Made by a program: the position numbers and the translations under genes. Below, in pieces: positions 1-6,865 of a stretch of 10,797 nt of DNA. The stretch lies in the NCBI GenBank assembly GCA_016293925.1, contig JAEDCX010000076.1:1-10797 (forward strand), read 5' to 3'. The notes beneath the pieces were generated by a model. It was given only the letters and a program-made list of their open reading frames with translations, had not been told where the DNA came from and did no database searches. This DNA comes from Lachnospiraceae bacterium (lineage in GTDB: Bacteria; Bacillota; Clostridia; Lachnospirales; Lachnospiraceae). Each line of letters opens with the position of its first letter. Position 1 is the first letter of the stretch.

Positions 1-746
1 GCCGGATCGTCGATGTTAATGATACCGTGTTTGCATTGCCGGAACAGAAGACTCTTGCAATACAGATATTCTTCCATGTCGGCATGCTCGTTTGGACCGA
101 TGTGATCTGCGCTGAAGTTGGTAAATACGCCGATATCGAACGTGAATCCTGCCACCCGGTGAAGCTTCAAGCCCTGGCTGGAAACCTCCATCACGCAATA
201 TTGACAGCCGGCCTCCACCATCAGGGAGAAAAGACGCTGTAATTCATAACTTTCGGGCGTTGTATTGGCAGTTTTCTGCTTCTGGCCGTCGATGACTGCA
301 CCGATGGTGCCGATTACGCCAACCTTGGCACCGCTTTGTTCCAGAATGGACTGTACCATATAGGACGTGGTGGTTTTCCCTTTGGTTCCCGTGATACCGA
401 TGGTAATCAGCTTCCGGGCGGGATGATCGAAATAAGCAGCGGAGCAGCAGGCCAGACTCCGGCGGTTATCCTGCGCACGCAGAATCGTAATGCCCCGGGC
501 TTGGGCGGTGGCAATCTGATCATCAGGAATATCTCGGTCAATCAGGATGGCAGCGGCTCCCTTCTCCATGATCTCCGGAATCAGATCATGGGAGTCCCTT
601 GTGGTTCCGCGGATACAGATAAAAAGACAACCGGGAACGATTTTCCGGGTATCGTAGATCAATTCGGTAATCTCAACGGTGTCAGGATCCTGTGATCCCG
701 CAACCGGTGTTGTGTCAAGTTCTTCCACGATCAGATTCAGTTTCAT
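1..746 (-). CDS. murE: MurE-type UDP-N-acetylmuramyl-tripeptide synthetase, 3' part cut off by the window
   Basis: Cytoplasmic Mur ligase that uses ATP to add the third stem-peptide residue to UDP-MurNAc-L-Ala-D-Glu in peptidoglycan synthesis. The first 248 residues are visible. They show the N-terminal substrate domain (about 1-110, with YDTRK at 31-35), the Mur ligase P-loop GITGTKGKTTT (117-127), NTTPES (161-166), EVSSQGL (187-193) and TNFSADHIGPNEH (209-221). The form DHIGPNEH is familiar from clostridial MurE proteins. The ATG (746-744) lies inside the stop of dapF (ATGA, 4-base overlap), which fixes the start and implies translational coupling. The motif that separates diaminopimelate from lysine as substrate is in the missing C-terminal part. 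The adjacent dapF makes meso-diaminopimelate the more likely substrate, by inference. Confidence 0.93.
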   Translation of the reverse strand, partial: MKLNLIVEELDTTPVAGSQDPDTVEITELIYDTRKIVPGCLFICIRGTTRDSHDLIPEIMEKGAAAILIDRDIPDDQIATAQARGITILRAQDNRRSLACCSAAYFDHPARKLITIGITGTKGKTTTSYMVQSILEQSGAKVGVIGTIGAVIDGQKQKTANTTPESYELQRLFSLMVEAGCQYCVMEVSSQGLKLHRVAGFTFDIGVFTNFSADHIGPNEHADMEEYLYCKSLLFRQCKHGIINIDDP

Positions 747-1660
747 GCCATTCTCTCTTTCCTGGTAAGATATTCCTGTAAGATTTCCTCGGTTACTTCA
801 ATGGATGCTTCAAACATGGTATGGGATGGTCCTTCCATGGTCACATGGCCGGTCTCTTCGGACCAGATGACATGCAGAGGACCACCGATCTGTTCCACGG
901 TTACGTCGCGATCCACATAGTTCTGTAAGATCGATCCCACCACTGCGGTGCAGCAGCCGGTTCCGCAGCCGATGGTCTCTCCGGTGCCCCGTTCCCATTC
1001 CCGGATCTTGATATAGTTTCGGTTTACAATCTGGGCAAAGGTTACATTGGTACGGTTGGGGAACAGGGAAGTCATGTTTTCTAACGCAGGGCCGTACAGG
1101 GCAACATCCAGATCTGAGGTATTCTCCACGAAGGCCACAATGTGAGGATTCCCCCAGGAAACTGCGGTAATATGGAACGTTCTGTCAAGTACCTTTACAG
1201 GCTGATGGATGAATTCCGGCAATTCGGTTATAACCGGTATCTTTCCGGTATCCAGTACCGGAGTACCGATGTCGGCGCGAATATTGACGGCGAGACCATT
1301 CTTTACCGTGAGCCACACATGCTGGATACCACCCAACGTTTCGATGGTAAATTCGGTCTTATCGGTAAGTTTGTGATCGTATACATATTTGGAAACAGAG
1401 CGGAGTGCGTTGCCGCACATCTCCCCTTCGGTACCGTCCGGATTGAATACCCGCATCCGGAAATCCGCAACGGTCTGCCCGTTTCCCGCTGCCAGAGGAG
1501 TGGAGGGACAGATCAGAATCATCCCGTCTGAGCCGATGGCAAAATGTCTGTCCGATACATATTGCGCCAGTTTGTTCAGGTTTGGTAATTCCTGATGGAT
1601 GGCATCGATATAGACATAGTCATTTCCGAATGCCTGCATTTTCGTGAATTGTATTCTCAT
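743..1660 (-). CDS. dapF: Diaminopimelate epimerase
   Basis: PLP-independent epimerase converting LL- to meso-diaminopimelate, the last step before lysine and the cross-linking residue of many cell walls. The 305 residues are slightly above the usual length of about 275-280. Both catalytic cysteines are present in their motifs: Cys82 in GEMCGNALRS and Cys232 in ETIGCGTGCC. Also visible are the N-terminal FTKMQAFGNDYV motif (5-16), GSDGMI (43-48) and the substrate-binding SWGNPH (168-173). The start ATG (1660-1658) is preceded by AAGGAG about 6 bases upstream on the minus strand. The gene follows the PLP enzyme by 42 bases with no terminator between them, and its stop overlaps the murE start, so the three genes are probably one transcript. 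Confidence 0.96.
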   Translation of the reverse strand: MRIQFTKMQAFGNDYVYIDAIHQELPNLNKLAQYVSDRHFAIGSDGMILICPSTPLAAGNGQTVADFRMRVFNPDGTEGEMCGNALRSVSKYVYDHKLTDKTEFTIETLGGIQHVWLTVKNGLAVNIRADIGTPVLDTGKIPVITELPEFIHQPVKVLDRTFHITAVSWGNPHIVAFVENTSDLDVALYGPALENMTSLFPNRTNVTFAQIVNRNYIKIREWERGTGETIGCGTGCCTAVVGSILQNYVDRDVTVEQIGGPLHVIWSEETGHVTMEGPSHTMFEASIEVTEEILQEYLTRKERMA

Positions 1661-1702
1661 GTTTTTCTCCTTATAACCCTGCAGTCGTTTTCTGATGATG
1701 GG

Positions 1703-2884
1703 CTAACCATTCATGGCTTGGTCAAGATCTGCGATGATATCGTCCGGATGCTCCAGGCCCACAGACAATCGCAGGAACGTATCGGTAATGCCCAGCTTCT
1801 GCCGGGTTTCCTCCGTAAGAGACTCGTGGGTCTGTGTTCTCGGATACGTGATCAGTGTCTCTGTGCCGCCAAGACTCTCTGCGAACATAATCATGTCAAC
1901 GTCCCGTAAGATTTTCTGTACTGTCTCAAAACTGTCAACGTGGAAAGAGATCATACCGCCGAAACCGGTGGTCTGACGTCTGGTCAGCTCGTACTGGGGA
2001 TGATCTTCAAAGCCGACGTAGTAAACATCCTGAACCTTAGGCTGGGTACGAAGCCAGTTTGCTACCTTCATGGCGTTGGAATTGTGCCGGTCCATACGGA
2101 TCTGCAGTGTCTTCAACCCACGGAGCAGCAACCAGGAATCGAAGGGTGCAAGACCGTTTCCGTGGGATTTCAGCTGCAGTCTCATGTGATCTGCCATTTC
2201 CTGACTCTTTACCACCACAAGACCGGCAATGACATCGTTGTGACCGCAGATATATTTGGTGCCGCTGTGTACCACCACATCCGCACCCAGCGTCAGCGGT
2301 TTCTGGAAATACGGTGTCAGGAAGGTATTGTCCACTACAACCAGGGCACCGACAGAATGTGCCAGCTCGGCGATTGCGGCAATATCCGCAACCTTCATCA
2401 TGGGGTTGGTGGGCGTTTCAATGAACACCATACGTGTATGCTCCGTCAGATTGGCGCGGACATTTTCAATATCGCACATATCCACATAGGAAAAGGTACA
2501 TCCGTATTTGCCGAAGATATCGTTGCCGATCCGGTAGGTTCCTCCGTAGATATCATCCGTCAGCAGAACATGGTCGCCGGGATTCAGCCAGGTGAAAAGA
2601 GACATGTTAGCAGCCTGACCGCTAGACATGGCGAATCCCTCCAGTCCTTCCTCCAGGATTGCCATGGTCCTCTCCAGTTCCTCTCTGGTGGGATTCTGAA
2701 GCCGGGAGTAGGCGTATCCCGTTGTCTTGTATAATTCCTTATGGCGGAAAGTGCCGGTCTGATAGATCGGAAAGCTTACCGCACCGGTGATCGGATCATT
2801 GCCGAGTGCTCCGTGAATTGCCTTGGATTCGAAGTGAAGATTCTCTTTTCTGTCATAATCAGTGAAGTTCTCAAAGTTTTTCAT
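1703..2884 (-). CDS. PLP-dependent trans-sulfuration enzyme (cystathionine gamma-synthase / lyase type)
   Basis: A 393-residue member of the Cys/Met metabolism PLP-dependent enzyme family (cystathionine gamma-synthase, beta- and gamma-lyase, O-acylhomoserine sulfhydrylase). Visible marks are YSRLQNPTREELE (59-71, phosphate-binding Tyr and Arg), SSGQAAN (87-93), the DNTF strand (185-188), the PLP lysine Lys210 in HSGTKYICGHNDV, and the C-terminal ESLGGTETLITYPRTQTH (336-353), followed by LRLSVGLEHPDD. The tail resembles Bacillus MetI/MetC-like enzymes, but reaction specificity cannot be read from sequence. The start is set by AAGGAGG eight bases upstream of ATG 2884. The open frame runs on to about 3919, but that stretch is antisense to the AraC gene and has no family similarity. 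Neighbours in the same direction are dapF and murE, both in aspartate-derived pathways. Confidence 0.92.
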   Translation of the reverse strand: MKNFENFTDYDRKENLHFESKAIHGALGNDPITGAVSFPIYQTGTFRHKELYKTTGYAYSRLQNPTREELERTMAILEEGLEGFAMSSGQAANMSLFTWLNPGDHVLLTDDIYGGTYRIGNDIFGKYGCTFSYVDMCDIENVRANLTEHTRMVFIETPTNPMMKVADIAAIAELAHSVGALVVVDNTFLTPYFQKPLTLGADVVVHSGTKYICGHNDVIAGLVVVKSQEMADHMRLQLKSHGNGLAPFDSWLLLRGLKTLQIRMDRHNSNAMKVANWLRTQPKVQDVYYVGFEDHPQYELTRRQTTGFGGMISFHVDSFETVQKILRDVDMIMFAESLGGTETLITYPRTQTHESLTEETRQKLGITDTFLRLSVGLEHPDDIIADLDQAMNG

Positions 2885-3052
2885 TATTGTGACCTCCTTG
2901 AGCCGGTGACCTGCTGTTATCACGCTTTTCGTTGTTAGAACCATTATATCTAACATTATGCTGTAAAAACAATACATATTATGTTTCTGACATTGCAAAT
3001 AGTGCTGTTTTTGATATAATAGGGGAATAGCTTGGTGCAGAGGAGGAGAAGA
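2885..3052. promoter_or_regulatory. Divergent promoter region with possible operator
   Basis: This 168-base AT-rich spacer lies between the leftward PLP-enzyme operon and the rightward AraC operon. Rightward: TTGCAA (2993-2998), a 16-base spacer, then a perfect TATAAT (3015-3020). Leftward (minus strand): TTGTTT (complement of 2967-2972), an 18-base spacer, then TATAAT (complement of 2943-2948). An inverted repeat GTTAGA (2934-2939) / TCTAAC (2949-2954) straddles the leftward -10. ATTATG occurs twice, 23 bases apart (2955-2960, 2978-2983), a spacing compatible with an AraC-type dimer. The boxes are direct observation; that the AraC protein acts here is inference. The leader ahead of the PLP enzyme is too short for an S-box or T-box riboswitch. 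Confidence 0.6.
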
Positions 3053-3961
3053 ATGATTACCTACGCCAAAAGAGGTTATCTGACCGATGATTTCAGAATC
3101 TTTCATCTGGTCACAAGGGAACGGCGGGAATTCGATTATCATTATCATGATTTCGATAAGGTTCTGCTGTTCCTGAAAGGAAATGTGACATACTGTGTGG
3201 AAGGTATGAATTATGAGCTGAAGCCATATGATATTGTATTGGTGCGTTCCGGTCAGGTACACAGACCGGTGGTGCGGGATGACAGCGTGTACGAACGCAT
3301 CGTGATCTATATCTCCAGACAGTTTATGGAACAGTACCGGAGTGATACATATGATCTGTCGGAATGCTTTGATCGGGCAATGCAGGAGAAAACCAGTGTG
3401 TTTCGTACCGAATCTCTGGAAAAGAGCAGGCTGTACCGGATTACCAAGGAGCTGGAGGAATCCTTTGCGCAGGAAGAGTTTGCGGGGGAGCTGCATCGCA
3501 AGGTTCTGTTTCTGGAACTGATGATTCAGATGAATCGGGCTGTTCTGCATGGAGATGTGCAATACCTCGGCAACAGTCAGTCCGGAACCAGAATCCGGGA
3601 GATCATCACTTATCTGAATACGCATCTGACGGAGGATATTTCGATTGATGATGTTGCGGAGAAGATGTTCATGAGCCGCTATCATGTGATGCATCTGTTC
3701 AAGCGGGAAACGGGAGATACGATCGGTAATTACGTGACGAACAAACGGCTGATTCGGGCACGGCGTCTGATTGAGGAAGGACGGACGGTGACGGATGCCT
3801 GTTTTGAGAGCGGATTTACCAGTTATTCCAACTTCGCCAGGGCGTACAAGAAAAATTATGGAGAATCTGCCACAAAGATGCAGATTTTGTCTACTCAGAA
3901 AAAGGAAAATGTTGTACAATATTTGTCAGGACGTGATTCTACGGGGGAAATGTATGAATAG
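3053..3961 (+). CDS. AraC-family transcriptional regulator
   Basis: A 302-residue two-domain regulator. Residues 15-90 form a cupin-like sensor domain (EFDYHYHDFDKVLLFLKG at 26-43, then YELKPYDIVLV). Residues about 178-280 hold two helix-turn-helix units: the first is ISIDDVAEKMFMSRYHVMHLF (196-216), the second TVTDACFESGFTSYSNFARAYKK (245-267). The usual ligand would be a small molecule, but nothing here identifies it. An upstream in-frame TTG at 3032 is rejected as start because AGGAGG (3041-3046) sits six bases before ATG 3053 and the -10 box ends at 3020. The gene overlaps the next one by 8 bases. It is divergent from the PLP-enzyme operon, a common arrangement for a local regulator, so it may control that operon, its own, or both (inference). 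Confidence 0.93.
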   Translation: MITYAKRGYLTDDFRIFHLVTRERREFDYHYHDFDKVLLFLKGNVTYCVEGMNYELKPYDIVLVRSGQVHRPVVRDDSVYERIVIYISRQFMEQYRSDTYDLSECFDRAMQEKTSVFRTESLEKSRLYRITKELEESFAQEEFAGELHRKVLFLELMIQMNRAVLHGDVQYLGNSQSGTRIREIITYLNTHLTEDISIDDVAEKMFMSRYHVMHLFKRETGDTIGNYVTNKRLIRARRLIEEGRTVTDACFESGFTSYSNFARAYKKNYGESATKMQILSTQKKENVVQYLSGRDSTGEMYE

Positions 3962-4805
3962 CAGACATCCATATATGAAAAGAGTAATCGGTTTTATCGG
4001 CATCTGGGGTGTGATCGTGACACAGACGGTTCTGACGATGCTGTATTGGCAGGAGCGGATGGCGGAGACGATTGTGATGGATCTCGGCATTCTGGTGGTT
4101 CTTCTGCTGGGCATGGCGGGACAGCTGGTGTGGTCCAGAATCGTAGCGTTGGCATTACCGATCGGATATGTCATTCAGCGTCTTTTGTTGAGCATTCGCT
4201 ATTCGGGGGAGATTGGTCCTGCTTTTTTCGTATGGATGGTGCTTCCGGTGGTTCTCCATGTTTTTTTCTGCCTGTTTTCGGACGGAGAGATCAGGGTACA
4301 TCAGCAGCTTGACATTATGATTGAGGAACAGAAGGATCTGGTTATGATCAGCCAGACTACGGGGTTGTATAATATCCGTTGTCTGCAATATGATCTGAGA
4401 ATGCAGCAGGCATATTGTGACCGGAACAATCTGACGCTGGCCCTGATGGCAGTCCGGTATGCGTGGGCTCAGGATGCATGCAGGATGCTGGGAGGAGAGA
4501 AGTATCGTGCCGTGCTACAGAAGATCGGTATTATTCTGGTGGATGATGTGAGGGTGGAGGACAGAGTCTATGATCTGGATGGAGAAGGGGTGTACGGGGT
4601 TCTGATGATTTGTGACAGGAAATCCATGGAAGCGGTCAAAACCCGTCTGGAGAATGTGGTAAGAGGAATTGATCTGACGGATGTGGTGGGAGATCAACAG
4701 ATTGTACCGATTATCACCACTACGTGCCGTGAGTTTGACAAAGAAGAGTTTGGGAATGATGCAATCCTTTTTGCCAGGACGGTATATAACGAGATCAGAC
4801 AGTAA
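3954..4805 (+). CDS. Four-helix membrane protein with degenerate GGDEF domain
   Basis: A 283-residue protein with four predicted membrane helices (about 11-30, 40-60, 62-80, 88-108), a short linker, and a cytoplasmic domain (about 125-283) that reads as GGDEF-like. TTGLYNIRCLQYDL (135-148) matches the usual TGLYNRR entry, and the spacing to YDLDGEGVYGVLM (206-218) matches the position of RYGGDEF. The active-site signature itself is lost: GGDEF is replaced by DGEGV, so diguanylate cyclase activity is unlikely. A sensing or nucleotide-binding role, or none, is possible. The ATG at 3954 lies within the last codons of the AraC gene (8-base overlap) after GGGGGAAATGT, giving coupled translation. 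The open frame extends upstream to 3795 but only as a shadow of the AraC gene. The domain call is by eye and moderately sure. Confidence 0.72.
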   Translation: MNSRHPYMKRVIGFIGIWGVIVTQTVLTMLYWQERMAETIVMDLGILVVLLLGMAGQLVWSRIVALALPIGYVIQRLLLSIRYSGEIGPAFFVWMVLPVVLHVFFCLFSDGEIRVHQQLDIMIEEQKDLVMISQTTGLYNIRCLQYDLRMQQAYCDRNNLTLALMAVRYAWAQDACRMLGGEKYRAVLQKIGIILVDDVRVEDRVYDLDGEGVYGVLMICDRKSMEAVKTRLENVVRGIDLTDVVGDQQIVPIITTTCREFDKEEFGNDAILFARTVYNEIRQ

Positions 4806-4807
4806 GG

Positions 4808-4841
4808 GGAATGCAACTTACCCATTCCGGAATGCAACTTA
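4808..4841 (+). repeat. Perfect 13-base direct repeat, 21-base period: candidate LytTR operator
   Basis: GGAATGCAACTTA occurs at 4808-4820 and again at 4829-4841, exactly 21 bases apart, placing both copies on the same face of the helix. LytTR-domain regulators are known to bind pairs of roughly 9-base direct repeats separated by about 12-13 bases, and a LytTR gene lies in the operon just downstream. On the other strand the unit reads TAAGTTGCATTCC, with an A-A-GTT core like part of the AgrA-type consensus. A perfect 12-base palindrome CATTCCGGAATG (4823-4834) overlaps the second copy. The repeat is certain; its role as operator is inference. Confidence 0.62.
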
Positions 4842-4850
4842 ATCAGGAAT

Positions 4851-4856
4851 TATGAC
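4851..4856 (+). promoter_or_regulatory. Weak candidate -10 box for the ABC/LytTR/lasso operon
   Basis: TATGAC (4 of 6 matches to TATAAT) lies 10 bases after the second direct repeat. At a 17-base spacing the -35 would fall at 4828-4833, inside the second repeat copy, and it does not resemble TTGACA. That layout is typical of an activator-dependent promoter. If correct, transcription would start near 4862, within the terminator stem, and the new transcript would lack most of its 5' arm. A second weak option lies after the terminator: TTGCCG (4874-4879), 17 bases, TATGGT (4897-4902). Neither is convincing alone. Confidence 0.25.
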
Positions 4857-4891
4857 ACCTTGGCGCGAAAGTGTTGCCGGGGTGTTTTTTT
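4855..4891 (+). terminator. Intrinsic terminator after the AraC / GGDEF-like operon
   Basis: ACACCTTGGC (4855-4864) pairs with GCCGGGGTGT (4876-4885) to give a 10-base stem with two G-U pairs and an 11-base loop, followed by a run of seven T (4885-4891). It lies about 50 bases after the stop of the GGDEF-like gene and separates that operon from the ABC transporter genes. Confidence 0.8.
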
Positions 4892-4961
4892 GCGTATATG
4901 GTAATCTTGCGAAGCAGACAAAAACTGCGGCTTGCGAATCAGCGCAAGGAATGAGAAAGGC

Positions 4962-5939
4962 ATGGTCGGCAAAATGAGTAAAATGATTGAAGTCAGGAAT
5001 CTGAAAAAGCAATTCGGAGATGTGGTGGCGGTGAATGACATCAGTTTCGATGTGGAGGCAGGAGAACTGTTTGGCTTCCTCGGGGTAAACGGTGCGGGCA
5101 AATCCACCACAATTAACATGATGAGTACGATCTATGAACCGACAGAAGGAACCATTACCATCTGCGGACGTGACGTATGTAAGGATGCCAGGGAGGTTCG
5201 CCGGAAAATCGGTGTGGTAAGCCAGGGAAACATGCTGGATGAGAAACTGACCGTGAGAGAGAATCTGATGATCCGGGGCGGATTGTATGAGAAAGAAAAA
5301 AGAAAGCTGAATGAGCGGTTGCAGGAAGTGGCAGATCTTCTGGAACTCGACGATGTGATGAACAGAAAATACGGAATGCTTTCCGGCGGGCAGAAGAGAA
5401 GATGTGAGGTTGCAAAGGCATTGATGAACACACCGGAGCTTCTGTTTCTGGATGAACCGACGACGGGGCTGGATCCGGCAACCCGTAAGAAACTGTGGGA
5501 CAGACTGACAACGCTGCGTAAGGAAACGGGGATGACCATCTTCCTGACCACCCACTATATGGAGGAGGCGGCAAAGGCAAGTCACATCGCTATCCTTGAG
5601 AAGGGGAAAATCATGGAATACGGGACGCCCTTTGAACTGAAGGAACGATTTGCAAGGGATACGTTACTGCTGGTTCCCACGGACCGGGAGGCTGTGACGG
5701 CATATCTGGAGCAGGCGGGACTTACTTACCGGAAAAAGGAAGAGAAGATCTGTCTGAACCTTCGGGATACCATGGAAGCACTGCCGATTGTGAATGCCCT
5801 TCGGGAGCAGATCGGCGGATTTGAGGTCATCCAGGGTTCTATGGATGACGTGTTCCTGAACGCCACCGGGAAATCCTTGGACGGACAGGATCAGCAGCAG
5901 AATCAGGAAGAGAACAGTAAGAAAGGAAAAAGAAGATAA
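4962..5939 (+). CDS. ABC transporter ATP-binding protein (DrrA/NatA type)
   Basis: A 325-residue nucleotide-binding subunit of an ABC-2 exporter. All motifs are intact, numbered from this start: Walker A GVNGAGKST (41-49), Q-loop VVSQGN, signature LSGGQKRR (140-147), Walker B LLFLDEPT (160-167), D-loop GLDP, and the H-loop histidine in TTHYMEEA. The C-terminal extension (about 235-325) ends in a Q/E/K-rich tail, as in drug and lipid exporters of this class. The start is uncertain. ATG 4962 has AAGGA 11 bases upstream; ATG 4974 (MSKMIEV) and ATG 4983 are equally plausible by alignment, and none has an ideal ribosome site. The stop overlaps the permease start by one base (TAATG). It probably exports the product of the downstream enzymes or confers immunity to it (inference from co-orientation). 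Confidence 0.93.
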   Translation: MVGKMSKMIEVRNLKKQFGDVVAVNDISFDVEAGELFGFLGVNGAGKSTTINMMSTIYEPTEGTITICGRDVCKDAREVRRKIGVVSQGNMLDEKLTVRENLMIRGGLYEKEKRKLNERLQEVADLLELDDVMNRKYGMLSGGQKRRCEVAKALMNTPELLFLDEPTTGLDPATRKKLWDRLTTLRKETGMTIFLTTHYMEEAAKASHIAILEKGKIMEYGTPFELKERFARDTLLLVPTDREAVTAYLEQAGLTYRKKEEKICLNLRDTMEALPIVNALREQIGGFEVIQGSMDDVFLNATGKSLDGQDQQQNQEENSKKGKRR

Positions 5940-6856
5940 TGAGCGCATTGGGTAAACTGGTAAAACGAAATTGTATGATCTATTTCAAGGATCGCTCCGC
6001 TGTTTTTTTCTCCCTCTTGTCTATGATCATGGTCATTCTCGTCATGATTGTTTTCCTTGGGGATATGAATGTCAGGAGTATTGTAGAGGTGATCAACGAG
6101 TATGGTGGGGATCGCCCTGATCCTGCAGCAGATAAAGCCAATGCCACAGAGCTGATTCTGCAGTGGACCATCGCAGGTATCGTAATCGTAAACAGTGTGA
6201 TGGTATCCATGACACTGATCAGTAACATGATCAACGACAAGATCAAAGGCAAACTGACCAGCTTCTATACGGCACCGGTCAGCAGAGCAGTCATCACAAT
6301 GGGGTATATCATTGCCTCTGTGATCACCAGCTTCGTGATGAGTGTGCTTACGGTTGTTGTGGCAGAGGGATATATGGCAGTCAGAGGATATGATATGCTG
6401 ACCGCGGTGCAGGCATTGCAGATTCTGGGTATCATTGCGTTATCCGTTTTTACCTCCTCCAGTTTAATGTTCCTCCTGGCTGTACTGGTAAATACCGAGA
6501 GCGCATGGAGCAGTCTCGGTACGGTTGTGGGCACACTGGTGGGGTTCCTGGGAGGAATCTATCTTCCGGTCGGATCTCTTCCGGACGGTGTGGTAACCGT
6601 GATGAAAGGGTTCCCGGTGCTGCATGAGTCGGCAATGATGAGAGCCGTCCTGATGAACAGTGTTACCGAGAAGAGTTTTGCGGGGATGTCTGCAGAAGTG
6701 ACGGAGATGTTTAACGAGGAACTGGGGGTGACCCTGACGATGTTTGGAAAAACAACAACCTCTCTTTTTCAGGTGCTTTTTATGATTGGGTATGGTATAA
6801 TTGCTTTTATAGTCGCGACCATTATCATATCTCGAAAAGGAGTTCGTGACAGATAG
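5939..6856 (+). CDS. ABC-2 type transporter permease
   Basis: A 305-residue membrane subunit that should pair with the preceding ATPase. About six helices are visible (roughly 21-41, 76-98, 120-144, 160-184, 192-213, 276-298). A charged cytoplasmic loop, NDKIKGKLTSFYTAPVSR (99-116), falls where ABC-2 permeases contact their ATPase. GIYLPVGSLPDGV (206-218) matches the conserved segment of the DrrB/NatB-like ABC-2 family near the fifth helix. Start ATG 5939 shares one base with the ATPase stop, so translation is coupled. The usual lasso-peptide exporter (D protein) is a single chain with fused membrane and ATPase domains, so this split two-gene exporter is a different type. Confidence 0.92.
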   Translation: MSALGKLVKRNCMIYFKDRSAVFFSLLSMIMVILVMIVFLGDMNVRSIVEVINEYGGDRPDPAADKANATELILQWTIAGIVIVNSVMVSMTLISNMINDKIKGKLTSFYTAPVSRAVITMGYIIASVITSFVMSVLTVVVAEGYMAVRGYDMLTAVQALQILGIIALSVFTSSSLMFLLAVLVNTESAWSSLGTVVGTLVGFLGGIYLPVGSLPDGVVTVMKGFPVLHESAMMRAVLMNSVTEKSFAGMSAEVTEMFNEELGVTLTMFGKTTTSLFQVLFMIGYGIIAFIVATIIISRKGVRDR

Positions 6857-6865
6857 GAGCACTTT

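Noticed and set aside
2885..2942. S-box or T-box riboswitch ahead of the sulfur amino-acid gene
   Set aside because: The leader between the -10 box and the start is about 55 bases with no terminator-like hairpin, too short for either riboswitch.
3032..3052. TTG 3032 as start of the AraC gene
   Set aside because: It lies 12 bases after the -10 box and ahead of the AGGAGG site that serves ATG 3053.
2885..3919. N-terminal extension of the PLP enzyme reading frame to about 738 residues
   Set aside because: The extra stretch is antisense to the AraC gene, has no family similarity, and the perfect AAGGAGG before ATG 2884 sets the true start.
4852..4977. The 41-codon ORF as the lasso precursor peptide
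   Set aside because: No plausible core: no Gly or small residue followed by Asp or Glu at position 7-9, no leader Thr in the right place, and a poor ribosome site. Kept only as a low-interest ORF.
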